Source: Cardinalis cardinalis | Lineage: Eukaryota; Chordata; Aves; Passeriformes; Cardinalidae | Assembly (NCBI GenBank): GCA_014549065.1 | Contig: JACDOX010000040.1 | Coordinates: forward strand, 2,083,231-2,147,230 | Direction: 5' to 3' | Length of the DNA: 64,000 bases | In this document: positions 60,401 through 60,804 of the stretch, piece by piece | Position numbering within the stretch: the stretch's first letter is position 1 | How the letters are laid out: each line of letters opens with the position of its first letter | Position numbers and translations under genes: made by a program | Notes under the pieces: generated by a model | What the model saw: the letters and a program-made list of their open reading frames with translations, nothing else | What the model was told of the DNA's origin: nothing | The model's database searches: none

Positions 60401-60804
60401 TAAGTTGATGGTGGTTGGCTTCTGCCACAAAAGCATTAGCCACTTATATCTTCTTAAAAATCTACACCAACTCCAGATNTTTATACCATACATATGATCA
60501 ATAAATCTCAATGCAATTTATGTCAACAAACTATTAAAGATTAGTTAATGTTAACATNCAATTAATATGAAGTACATTTGTGGAAGATAAAATGGGCTAC
60601 TTACTTTGAATCTGTGAATGTCTTTGACCAGAAAAATTTTAAAAACCCACAACCTACCATAAGTGCTGCATTTTTGTCTCTGACACCATTTGGAAAAAAG
60701 GCAGATTTAAAGCGCTGCACATCATCCATGACATCATCAAGGTTTANAGAAACAAACTGCTGAAGGTATCTNTCATAACACTGTTGAAGTGCCAGCTTAT
60801 ATTC
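368..60804 (-). CDS. CFAP54: CFAP54, partial: 47 internal coding exons, both gene ends outside the window
   Basis: Cilia and flagella associated protein 54 is an axonemal protein of the central apparatus. Work on Chlamydomonas FAP54 and mouse places it in the C1d projection with CFAP46, CFAP74 and CFAP221, where it supports ciliary beat; mouse mutants show primary ciliary dyskinesia features and male infertility. In this window 47 exons on the reverse strand give 2,090 codons in one open frame. All have AG before and GT after the exon, and every one of the 46 junctions agrees in codon phase. The first third matches the conserved N-terminal CFAP54 domain (formerly DUF4486), including motifs such as MQVALPQEDLCWLIYNG and WPRTTTERLL. 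No membrane segment or signal peptide is evident. The start codon, promoter and the C-terminal third are not here. Gene identity rests on recalled family similarity, not on a search. Single N bases fall in several exons but none forces a stop. Confidence 0.93.
585..725 (-). mobile_element. Probable CR1 fragment, old
   Basis: The text TCCAATGCTTGACAACCCTTT, then TGGTGAAAAAAANTTTCCTACTG followed by CACCTGGTGCTCTGTCC, is like the reverse complement of the CR1 part that normally reads with AAATTTCTTCACTGAAAGGG. It is strongly diverged and short. It lies in the intron between exons 46 and 47. Confidence 0.6.
1311..1433 (-). CDS. CFAP54: CFAP54 exon 46 of the window
   Basis: 123 bp, codons 2032-2072, phase 0 to 0. 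The peptide IKVLTDIGFFTEAFHELSLL then ISGERIPWKVPAGY is a strong family match. A nearer AG (at 1421-1422) would give an immediate in-frame stop, so the start at 1433 after TTCATAG is chosen. The donor is CAG/GTAAAC. Confidence 0.95.
1899..1919. repeat. (CAA)n microsatellite
   Basis: A short run of CAACAACAACAA in the intron between exons 45 and 46, close after an A-run at about 1867-1880. Confidence 0.9.
2414..2500 (-). CDS. CFAP54: CFAP54 exon 45 of the window (short)
   Basis: 87 bp, codons 2003-2031, phase 0 to 0. The peptide ILPLFTLYQYFVSEICKDPA ends with CIEGRILK. The acceptor is GCTACAG and the donor AAG/GTAATC. A plus-strand open frame covers this place but is only its shadow. Confidence 0.94.
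3080..3415 (+). mobile_element. CR1 LINE 3' fragment
   Basis: It contains the classical CR1 order: GGCCTACAGGGAAGCTGG, then ATTAGGAGGAAGTTCTTTAC, GACACTGGAGCAGGTTGCC, GGCCAGGCTGGATGAGG, TCCCTTCCAAACC and the terminal CTATGGTTCTATGAT. 5'-truncated, as most copies are. It lies in the intron between exons 44 and 45, opposite to the gene. Confidence 0.95.
4136..4245. repeat. Pyrimidine-rich tract
   Basis: On the plus strand about 110 bases are mainly C and T (CTGCCTCCTCCTGTCTAACT and so on). It is a simple-sequence feature of the intron between exons 44 and 45. Confidence 0.7.
4954..5136 (-). CDS. CFAP54: CFAP54 exon 44 of the window
   Basis: 183 bp, codons 1942-2002, phase 0 to 0. The peptide TLFRASLPHPTSDCDFAEYE then LIPGIDLFSDRYRADISTVV is nearly identical in type to the mammalian protein. 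The acceptor is CTTTCAG and the donor ATA/GTAAGT. Confidence 0.96.
5363..5610. repeat. Local tandem duplication, two copies of about 123 bp
   Basis: Copy A is 5363-5485 and copy B 5486-5610. Shared phrases in the same order are TGCTGACT, AGCCAGTT/GGCCAGTTTAAAG, CTAGTTCCACCT, TAACTAGGTCAG, TAAATCAT and AATATGAAATT. The copies differ at many sites, with small indels. It is not a known transposon. It lies in the intron between exons 43 and 44. Confidence 0.85.
6094..6132. repeat. Perfect 17-bp inverted repeat with 5-base loop
   Basis: The arms are TTTGGTAATATAACAAG (6094-6110) and its exact reverse complement CTTGTTATATTACCAAA (6116-6132), with TTTTC between them. It could form a hairpin in DNA or in the CFAP54 pre-mRNA. 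No T-run follows that would make it terminator-like, and such a role would not apply in a vertebrate. Confidence 0.95.
6926..6992 (-). CDS. CFAP54: CFAP54 exon 43 of the window (short)
   Basis: 67 bp, codons 1919-1941, phase 2 to 0. The peptide YITTSKIRLRTKYCYFSAIL then FK is a close family match and is too short for an ORF scan. The acceptor is GCTTTAG and the donor AAG/GTAAGA. Confidence 0.93.
6993..8559 (-). other. CFAP54 intron, nothing recognised
   Basis: About 1.6 kb. A minus-strand frame at 7497-7730 has no family match and no splice phase that would fit between exons 42 and 43. Confidence 0.5.
8560..8766 (-). CDS. CFAP54: CFAP54 exon 42 of the window
   Basis: 207 bp, codons 1850-1918 plus two bases, phase 2 to 2. 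The peptide AAFKYWCQSLDETLNIADAL then AGAWGCLHAAVLVAKIAR is strongly conserved. The acceptor is TGTTACAG and the donor CG/GTAAGT. Together with exon 41 it makes a TPR-like pair, by inference. Confidence 0.96.
9200..9287 (-). CDS. CFAP54: CFAP54 exon 41 of the window
   Basis: 88 bp, codons 1821-1849 plus two bases, phase 1 to 2. The peptide SQRDLKVQALHELGNLHFYA is a clear tetratricopeptide-type helix that continues into exon 42. The acceptor is AATTACAG and the donor AAAAG/GTACAT. Confidence 0.94.
10153..10350 (-). CDS. CFAP54: CFAP54 exon 40 of the window
   Basis: 198 bp, codons 1755-1820 plus one base, phase 1 to 1. The peptide RKLKFSVVDEVIFLPTPCDL is followed by IPKSHLS and SSYEQTI. One N affects one residue. 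The acceptor is ATCTAG and the donor TAG/GTAATT. Confidence 0.9.
10893..11045 (-). CDS. CFAP54: CFAP54 exon 39 of the window
   Basis: 153 bp, codons 1704-1754 plus one base, phase 1 to 1. The peptide AKALVCVPLDVNDTLKCFKE then SRALRHSRKLLSLFLAHTQ. The acceptor is GCTTTAG and the donor AAG/GTGAGT. Phase symmetric. Confidence 0.93.
11586..11700 (-). CDS. CFAP54: CFAP54 exon 38 of the window
   Basis: 115 bp, codons 1666-1703 plus one base, phase 0 to 1. The peptide MRCRNYIGYKLQLPVARSAS then GVFPGCFFNPPTND. The acceptor is TTTTTAG and the donor CAG/GTCAGA, a usable but not strong site. Confidence 0.88.
11701..13279 (-). other. CFAP54 intron with a GC-richer patch
   Basis: About 1.6 kb. The segment at about 12420-12660 is clearly GC-richer than the rest and contains frames on both strands with no known product. 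It could be a degraded element. No borders can be set. Confidence 0.4.
13280..13415 (-). CDS. CFAP54: CFAP54 exon 37 of the window
   Basis: 136 bp, codons 1620-1665, phase 2 to 0. The peptide ERFTEQVSPLLVYAQRQLLE continues RIQQFSSSD. The intron to exon 36 is 102 bp. The acceptor is TTTTTCCAG and the donor AAG/GTGAAG. Confidence 0.94.
13518..13741 (-). CDS. CFAP54: CFAP54 exon 36 of the window
   Basis: 224 bp, codons 1546-1619 plus two bases, phase 0 to 2. A loop with PEGEFCIPSCLGG is followed by VVDLRWICNLVLKTIELLYH and KKWEALVHIAVQFN, typical of repeated helix pairs. The acceptor is ACTGTAG and the donor CACA/GTAAGT. Confidence 0.95.
13949..14176 (-). CDS. CFAP54: CFAP54 exon 35 of the window
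   Basis: 228 bp, codons 1470-1545, phase 0 to 0. This is the longest exon here. The peptide VLAHRGGHWTLLQNACRDLW then TIWLPFYFASDMIIDMIIDL is a strong family match. The hydrophobic run suits a buried helix rather than a membrane segment. The acceptor is TACACAG and the donor AAG/GTAAAA. Confidence 0.96.
14842..14990 (-). CDS. CFAP54: CFAP54 exon 34: second basic linker
   Basis: 149 bp, codons 1420-1469, phase 1 to 0. An Arg/Lys/Ser/Thr-rich stretch (SPKTRNKQSRTPRSRTAK) is followed by the helix NALLLKHFTSIFLHLKRAV. The acceptor is TTTTCAG and the donor GTG/GTAAGA. Confidence 0.9.
14991..16702 (-). other. CFAP54 intron, nothing recognised
   Basis: About 1.7 kb with an A-run at about 15035-15051. 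A plus-strand frame at 16461-16661 has no recognisable product. Confidence 0.5.
16703..16839 (-). CDS. CFAP54: CFAP54 exon 33 of the window
   Basis: 137 bp, codons 1374-1419 plus one base, phase 2 to 1. The peptide YNILDPEIFSLNNAGTVLAR then a polar Glu/Thr-rich end. The acceptor is TTTTGCAG and the donor CCT/GTAAGA. Confidence 0.85.
17244..17462 (-). CDS. CFAP54: CFAP54 exon 32 of the window
   Basis: 219 bp, codons 1301-1373 plus two bases, phase 2 to 2. The peptide KLARETLVMLLTKYVIRSH then MPWKSQMNIHLALAHYHLFK is helical and conserved. One N affects one residue near the end. The acceptor is GGTTTAG and the donor ACAG/GTACAT. Confidence 0.94.
17463..19011 (-). other. CFAP54 intron, nothing recognised
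   Basis: About 1.5 kb of AT-rich sequence with a T-run near 18520. Open frames of about 100 codons on both strands at 17733-18062 overlap each other and have no family likeness. Confidence 0.5.
19012..19151 (-). CDS. CFAP54: CFAP54 exon 31: basic low-complexity linker
   Basis: 140 bp, codons 1255-1300 plus two bases, phase 0 to 2. It is rich in Lys, Ser and Pro (for example SPSGKSKASPSKKPTKQ), then LREYLMKNPDTMK. It is probably disordered. The acceptor is TTTAAAG; the donor is AAAA/GTAAAT, where the in-frame continuation would hit TAA at once. That stop makes the splice necessary. Confidence 0.85.
20107..20200 (-). CDS. CFAP54: CFAP54 exon 30 of the window
   Basis: 94 bp, codons 1223-1254, phase 2 to 0. 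The peptide ISAQARSLTLGESTSAAEVQ follows a variable start with one N. The acceptor is TTCATCAG and the donor AAG/GTGAGT. Confidence 0.88.
20217..20245. repeat. (ATC/ATA)n microsatellite
   Basis: AATCATCATCATAATAATCA just outside the acceptor of exon 30 (20200). It lies inside the intron, where it may form the acceptor's upstream tract. Confidence 0.85.
20929..21055 (-). CDS. CFAP54: CFAP54 exon 29 of the window
   Basis: 127 bp, codons 1181-1222 plus two bases, phase 1 to 2. The peptide VLKFKGHTRFLEFFVHLLHK then MNEEKFQSVLEWAESVENN is clearly CFAP54-like. The acceptor is TATTGCAG and the donor AAAAG/GTAGAT. Confidence 0.94.
21695..21784 (-). CDS. CFAP54: CFAP54 exon 28 of the window
   Basis: 90 bp, codons 1151-1180 plus one base, phase 1 to 1. 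The peptide PGTQLTGKESPLLLYPVIS then WPSDRAYRE matches a conserved family stretch. The acceptor is ATGCAG and the donor AAG/GTAGGG. Phase symmetric. Confidence 0.9.
23420..23885 (+). mobile_element. CR1 LINE fragment, diverged
   Basis: The order of segments follows a CR1 3' region: GTGCCTGGGTCTGGGCACTG, AGCTATAGTGCATGAAGAGGC, GGTTTACTCAGTCTTAGGAAG, CAGAACAGGTTGTCCGTAAA, then AGAGGGTTGGAATAAATACC and TTCCAACCTATACTACTCC. Many substitutions show an old insertion. It lies in the intron between exons 27 and 28. Confidence 0.85.
24537..24633 (-). CDS. CFAP54: CFAP54 exon 27 of the window
   Basis: 97 bp, codons 1119-1150 plus one base, phase 0 to 1. The peptide RRSSRASHLAAMAKAAENLN then LESSLLKLTEP ends at donor CAG/GTGGGT. 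The open frame continues about 44 codons into the intron, but the exon 28 phase only fits if splicing occurs at 24537. Confidence 0.88.
24750..24820. repeat. AT-rich partly palindromic tract
   Basis: Alternating ATATAATATA and ACAATATTTCATCAATATTGTA phrases give several overlapping short palindromes. It is a simple sequence in an intron and its role, if any, is unknown. Confidence 0.7.
24874..25036 (+). mobile_element. CR1 LINE 3' end, short copy
   Basis: About 160 bp with CTCTAGAGACGTTCAAGATT, GGTCTAGTGGAAGGTGTCCC and GAGGTCCCTTCCAACACAAA, ending CATTCTATGATTCTAGA. It is well preserved and lies about 90 bp downstream of exon 26 start (25127), inside the 493-bp intron to exon 27. Confidence 0.95.
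25127..25261 (-). CDS. CFAP54: CFAP54 exon 26 of the window
   Basis: 135 bp, codons 1074-1118, phase 0 to 0. The peptide VLHSWKEYELSAIIINYGKK is followed by a charged end (ETRTDKA). The acceptor is TTTATAG and the donor GCA/GTAAAA. The reading frame runs a few codons past the donor. Confidence 0.9.
26030..26660. repeat. GC-richer block of unknown origin
   Basis: This 0.6-kb block in the intron between exons 25 and 26 is visibly GC-richer than the flanks, with many CTGG/CCTG words and chance open frames on both strands (26225-26551 and 26348-26584). The frames have no recognisable protein. I take it as a probable degraded mobile element (LTR-like composition) but no ends are defined. Confidence 0.4.
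27278..27400 (-). CDS. CFAP54: CFAP54 exon 25 of the window
   Basis: 123 bp, codons 1033-1073, phase 0 to 0. The peptide ILIKCLAVLQEIPSATLQRR continues to MIACASYHTAK. The acceptor is ATTTACAG and the donor AAG/GTATGG. Confidence 0.93.
27885..28415. repeat. GC-richer, pyrimidine-rich block of unknown origin
   Basis: In the intron between exons 24 and 25. The words TTTCTCCTGGACAGACCTTGG and TTTTTCTCCTGGATGGACCC at about 28133 and 28228 show an internal imperfect repeat of roughly 95 bp spacing. In composition it resembles the block at 26030-26660. An open frame at 28126-28413 has no known product. Confidence 0.4.
29040..29195 (-). CDS. CFAP54: CFAP54 exon 24 of the window
   Basis: 156 bp, codons 981-1032, phase 0 to 0. 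The peptide VARLAECERMTVAIELSNW then ALQSVVQCYGLLAPLIYHKI is a pair of long helices. The acceptor is TTTTACAG and the donor CAG/GTGAGA. Confidence 0.95.
30173..30320 (-). CDS. CFAP54: CFAP54 exon 23 of the window
   Basis: 148 bp, codons 931-980, phase 2 to 0. The peptide LHFEAVSQTSPITLHLFLRN then IFAVSDINVMEGALFCDSI fits the family. The acceptor is TTTGTAG and the donor CAA/GTATGT. Confidence 0.94.
30321..32363 (-). other. CFAP54 intron, simple tracts only
   Basis: About 2.0 kb. It has an A-run followed by a G-run at about 31190-31210 and otherwise AT-rich sequence. Nothing else was recognised. Confidence 0.5.
32364..32506 (-). CDS. CFAP54: CFAP54 exon 22 of the window
   Basis: 143 bp, codons 884-930 plus two bases, phase 0 to 2. 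The peptide VAYQTGNFRLARAAFSPMWD returns to helical sequence and then runs into SDSPPRPPNAAVIS. The acceptor is TGTAG with an N in its tract; the donor is AAAAAG/GTAATT. Confidence 0.94.
33499..33684 (-). CDS. CFAP54: CFAP54 exon 21: fibronectin-III-like core
   Basis: 186 bp, codons 822-883, phase 0 to 0. The peptide has the layout of the second half of a fibronectin type III fold: VQGLDANEKYIFAVAAYSSD, a leucine turn followed by the Y-x-F-x-V-x-A strand, then KPILAYPPLS. The domain call is inference from this pattern. The acceptor is TTGGTAG and the donor CAG/GTAGGG. Confidence 0.95.
33685..36056 (-). other. CFAP54 intron with an unclassified, less AT-rich core
   Basis: About 2.4 kb. The part from about 33890 to 35150 looks less AT-rich than its neighbours and carries several short overlapping frames of 65-90 codons on both strands. 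None matches a protein that I recognise. It may be an old mobile element, but no terminal repeat or conserved motif proves it. An (AAAC)n tract lies at about 35399-35428. Confidence 0.4.
35399..35430. repeat. (AAAC)n simple repeat
   Basis: CTAACAAACAAACAAACAAA preceded by an A-run at about 35370. It resembles the remnant of a poly-A-associated repeat, but no element body is recognised. Confidence 0.85.
36057..36149 (-). CDS. CFAP54: CFAP54 exon 20: first part of a fibronectin-III-like segment
   Basis: 93 bp, codons 791-821, phase 0 to 0. The peptide VSWYCILGCVAGGSNMKVRL looks like a beta-strand pair, followed by NSNKLQNSGEQ. It does not show up as an ORF in an open-frame scan and was found from the flanking splice sites TTCAAAG and CAG/GTAAGA. 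Confidence 0.9.
36590..36960 (-). mobile_element. CR1 LINE reverse-transcriptase fragment, broken
   Basis: On the minus strand the translation shows the motif LDFCEAFDTVPHDM, typical of the CR1 ORF2 reverse transcriptase, followed by LKRHGFDG, an in-frame stop and IRNWLHGHSQ. Frame changes and stops show it is dead. It is in the intron between exons 19 and 20, in the same direction as the gene. Confidence 0.88.
37560..37970 (+). mobile_element. CR1 LINE fragment, reverse-transcriptase start joined to 3' end
   Basis: On the plus strand 37590-37680 translates with NSQKRFTKGKSGLTNVTDL, the CR1 ORF2 segment before the reverse transcriptase core. After about 37750 the sequence is the non-coding 3' end (CAAGGGAGACTCCAACTATG, GAAGCTGTCCCATTCTTGGA, AGAAGGTTGGATAGGAGACCTC, ending ATGATCCACATAGTTCTGTG). 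The core of the reverse transcriptase between them is missing, so the copy carries an internal deletion or is two joined pieces. Confidence 0.82.
38399..38572 (-). CDS. CFAP54: CFAP54 exon 19 of the window
   Basis: 174 bp, codons 733-790, phase 0 to 0. A helix EALTLIEQVEAEQSALYRSL leads into a basic, proline-rich loop (SSKKKSRTPPPPLLLSR) and then FKPAPFNSDIQ, the approach to the fibronectin-like part. The acceptor is ATCATAG and the donor CAG/GTAATG. Confidence 0.93.
38573..41798 (-). other. Longest complete CFAP54 intron, nothing recognised
   Basis: About 3.2 kb. Frames near 39952-40176 and 41402-41653 encode no family I know. No CR1 3' end is seen. The phase of exons 18 and 19 (0/0) leaves room for a missed symmetric exon, but I found no convincing candidate. 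Confidence 0.5.
41799..41920 (-). CDS. CFAP54: CFAP54 exon 18 of the window
   Basis: 122 bp, codons 692-732, phase 1 to 0. The peptide KIKRNKLSRAIFLMQ then AAQKFPEDLTTTSQRQLLE matches the family strongly. The intron to exon 17 is just 81 bp. The acceptor is TTTTCTAG and the donor GAG/GTAATA. One N is in the middle. Confidence 0.94.
42002..42079 (-). CDS. CFAP54: CFAP54 exon 17 of the window
   Basis: 78 bp, codons 666-691, phase 1 to 1. The peptide includes VIHRSPKSSKSQEKN, a charged linker, then EDFQYLS. The symmetric phase would allow skipping. The acceptor is CACACAG and the donor CAG/GTAACA. Confidence 0.82.
42871..43018 (-). CDS. CFAP54: CFAP54 exon 16 of the window
   Basis: 148 bp, codons 617-665 plus one base, phase 0 to 1. 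A variable acidic start is followed by DLHLELIQAQHRVAVKLLKI, an amphipathic helix typical of the protein. One N lies near the acceptor end. The acceptor is TTATTAG and the donor AAG/GTAGGC. Confidence 0.92.
43240..43530. repeat. Possible unclassified dispersed repeat
   Basis: A GC-richer block with phrases such as TTAATGGGCCACAGCTGTG and GGAGTTTATTGGCTGTGCTG. It looks like interspersed-repeat sequence, perhaps another LTR piece, just before the solo LTR at 43795. I cannot set borders or family. Confidence 0.3.
43795..44375 (+). mobile_element. Solo LTR of an avian endogenous retrovirus (fragment of about 580 bp)
   Basis: The segment begins TGTGCTGGCTTTGGCTTAGA and ends GGGTTAAACCACAACA, which I know as the two ends of an abundant bird LTR family (begin TGTCCTGGTTT, end GGGGTTAAACCACAACA). 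It also holds the typical AGTTTTCTTCATAGTAGCT part near the start. No gag, pol or env frame is adjacent, so it is a solo LTR. I see no clear target-site duplication. The + direction is given by the TG-to-CA order. Its family name is not certain. It sits in the intron between exons 15 and 16, opposite to CFAP54. Confidence 0.7.
44549..44677 (-). CDS. CFAP54: CFAP54 exon 15 of the window
   Basis: 129 bp, codons 574-616, phase 0 to 0. The peptide KTPTEQLQIAYEVLEKAIND then TSRLMTLLPDGKSIFDSC fits the CFAP54 middle region. The acceptor is ATTTCAG and the donor AAG/GTAAAG. Confidence 0.93.
45645..45700 (-). CDS. CFAP54: CFAP54 exon 14 of the window (short, variable)
   Basis: 56 bp, codons 555-573, phase 1 to 0. 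The peptide GGSASLWQDETCDTPEILM is not one I can match residue by residue. It is kept because it restores the phase between exons 13 and 15 exactly and has an acceptor (GAAAAAG after a pyrimidine-rich run) and a donor (ATG/GTAATG). Confidence 0.75.
45701..47449 (-). other. CFAP54 intron, nothing recognised
   Basis: About 1.7 kb of AT-rich sequence without a named repeat, gene or structured RNA visible to me. Confidence 0.5.
47450..47597 (-). CDS. CFAP54: CFAP54 exon 13 of the window
   Basis: 148 bp, codons 506-554 plus one base, phase 0 to 1. The peptide WVHILWIMNEIIEKSNIAD then FAEITLCLAAILENVADST looks like a helical hairpin. The acceptor is TTTTTAG and the donor AAG/GTAAAG. Confidence 0.93.
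48605..48739 (-). CDS. CFAP54: CFAP54 exon 12 of the window
   Basis: 135 bp, codons 461-505, phase 0 to 0. The peptide NVHPGKEILVDVVMCLWQKC is a strong family match and is followed by an IHKHQAYQ end. The donor is CAA/GTACTC, a weak site that I accept because exon 13 continues in frame with WVHILWIMNE as the family requires. Confidence 0.9.
48740..50634 (-). other. CFAP54 intron, only simple T-rich tracts
   Basis: About 1.9 kb. It contains a T/G-rich run around 48960-48995 and otherwise unremarkable AT-rich sequence. Confidence 0.5.
50635..50720 (-). CDS. CFAP54: CFAP54 exon 11 of the window
   Basis: 86 bp, codons 432-460, phase 1 to 0. The peptide ESLKPGDPFRDLMILATTTF continues to YVSTFEQ. 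The acceptor is GAATGTAG and the donor CAG/GTAATA. Confidence 0.88.
51368..51539 (-). CDS. CFAP54: CFAP54 exon 10 of the window
   Basis: 172 bp, codons 375-431 plus one base, phase 0 to 1. It begins AQDDPRWKKAELELKLLTLM. The second half is a variable, Ser/Lys-rich segment with one N. The acceptor is CAATTAG and the donor GAA/GTGAGT, which is shared with the intron reading frame. Confidence 0.92.
51654..51766 (-). CDS. CFAP54: CFAP54 exon 9 of the window
   Basis: 113 bp, codons 337-374, phase 1 to 0. The peptide GDAAVKFVKLAFSYEEWNVF is a clear CFAP54 signature, followed by FVDNFLQ. The acceptor is CACTGCAG and the donor CAG/GTAATC. Confidence 0.95.
52005..52180 (-). mobile_element. CR1 LINE 3' fragment, reverse orientation
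   Basis: It starts on the plus strand with CACAGAATCATAAAGGTTTG and runs through CCTCCAAGATCATAAAATCC and ACCACCATGGCCACTTAACT, the reverse complement of a CR1 3' end. Diverged; the far border is approximate. It lies in the intron between exons 8 and 9. Confidence 0.8.
52654..52728 (-). CDS. CFAP54: CFAP54 exon 8 of the window
   Basis: 75 bp, codons 312-336, phase 1 to 1. The peptide GESSGTNHFGIINPSSS then LLQLMLAG is poorly conserved in its first part. The exon is symmetric, so it could be skipped without a frameshift. The acceptor is GTTGAAG and the donor CAG/GTAAGC. Confidence 0.82.
53420..53618 (-). CDS. CFAP54: CFAP54 exon 7 of the window
   Basis: 199 bp, codons 246-311 plus one base, phase 0 to 1. 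The peptide opens VSWPRTTTERLLVAMFDG and continues QFLAILEALSD, one of the best-conserved CFAP54 motifs. A proline-rich loop (NLLPPHPPVPDEV) follows. The acceptor is TACTTAG and the donor CAG/GTAACA. Confidence 0.95.
54154..54252 (-). CDS. CFAP54: CFAP54 exon 6 of the window
   Basis: 99 bp, codons 213-245, phase 0 to 0. The peptide MSVMIFKRAVYESRKK continues with a basic stretch. The intron to exon 5 is only 97 bp. The acceptor is GTGTCAG and the donor AAT/GTAAGT. Confidence 0.92.
54350..54463 (-). CDS. CFAP54: CFAP54 exon 5 of the window
   Basis: 114 bp, codons 175-212, phase 0 to 0. The peptide contains IFARRGLIKIEELKQLE and ends REATLK. One N falls in a serine-rich, less conserved part. 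The acceptor is TGGACAG and the donor AAG/GTATCA. Confidence 0.93.
54877..55020 (-). CDS. CFAP54: CFAP54 exon 4 of the window
   Basis: 144 bp, codons 127-174, phase 0 to 0. The peptide starts VLEYLLWASMCMESS and continues with LTWRATLYTAVSQCYFDCQA, a strongly conserved N-terminal stretch of tetratricopeptide-like helices. The acceptor is CAATACAG and the donor GAG/GTATCC. Confidence 0.95.
55136..55145. repeat. Poly-G run
   Basis: A run of ten G on the plus strand just 5' of AAATC, in the intron between exons 3 and 4. Such runs can also be sequencing-sensitive. Confidence 0.9.
56357..56415 (-). CDS. CFAP54: CFAP54 exon 3 of the window (short)
   Basis: 59 bp, codons 107-126, phase 1 to 0. It is too short for an ORF scan. 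The peptide TIHIYTICRHLMVMGHSAK continues directly from exon 2 and matches the conserved family segment. The acceptor is TTTTTGCAG and the donor AAG/GTATGA. Exons 2 and 3 together are a multiple of three (231 bp), which supports the borders. Confidence 0.93.
57541..57684 (+). mobile_element. tRNA-Ile-derived SINE with CR1-like tail (TguSINE1-type)
   Basis: The first 75 bases align by eye with a tRNA-Ile(AAU) gene. The A-box region TAGCTCAGTTGG is at 57549-57560 and a degraded B box (TGTTCAACACC) is at 57594-57604. The 3' end is GGGCCA at 57610-57615. The anticodon loop is mutated. Bases 57616-57684 then resemble the 3' end of CR1 (GGACTTGATGAT and CTGTGATTCTGTG). Known passerine TguSINE1 elements have just this head and tail and are thought to be moved by CR1 machinery. 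The copy is old and lies in the intron between exons 2 and 3, opposite to the gene. Confidence 0.85.
58010..58120. repeat. A-rich (CAA/CAAA)-type simple tract
   Basis: About 110 bases on the plus strand made almost only of A and C (AACAACAAAACCCAACAAC and similar). It starts with a run of A. It could be a decayed microsatellite or the tail of an old retroposed copy. No body is recognisable next to it. Confidence 0.85.
58461..58632 (-). CDS. CFAP54: CFAP54 exon 2 of the window
   Basis: 172 bp, codons 50-106 plus one base, phase 0 to 1. The peptide begins FHVLQARNVCIYQMVC and ends with the highly conserved MQVALPQEDLCWLIYNG. The acceptor is TGTTTTAG; the donor is ATG/GTACCT. The last base is completed by exon 3 as glycine. 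The frame stays open into the intron, so an ORF finder overextends it. Confidence 0.95.
58633..60657 (-). other. CFAP54 intron, nothing recognised
   Basis: AT-rich intron of about 2.0 kb with several isolated N bases and no repeat family or RNA gene that I can name. Confidence 0.5.
60658..60804 (-). CDS. CFAP54: CFAP54 exon 1 of the window
   Basis: Codons 1-49 of the reconstructed fragment, 147 bp, phase 0 to 0. The acceptor is TTTCAG and the donor GTAGGT. The peptide starts EYKLALQQCY and contains FFPNGVRDKNAALM, which matches the N-terminal CFAP54 region. Two N bases (60747 and 60772) leave two residues undetermined. At least one earlier coding exon must lie upstream, because no in-frame start fits here and the acceptor is good. 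Confidence 0.92.
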
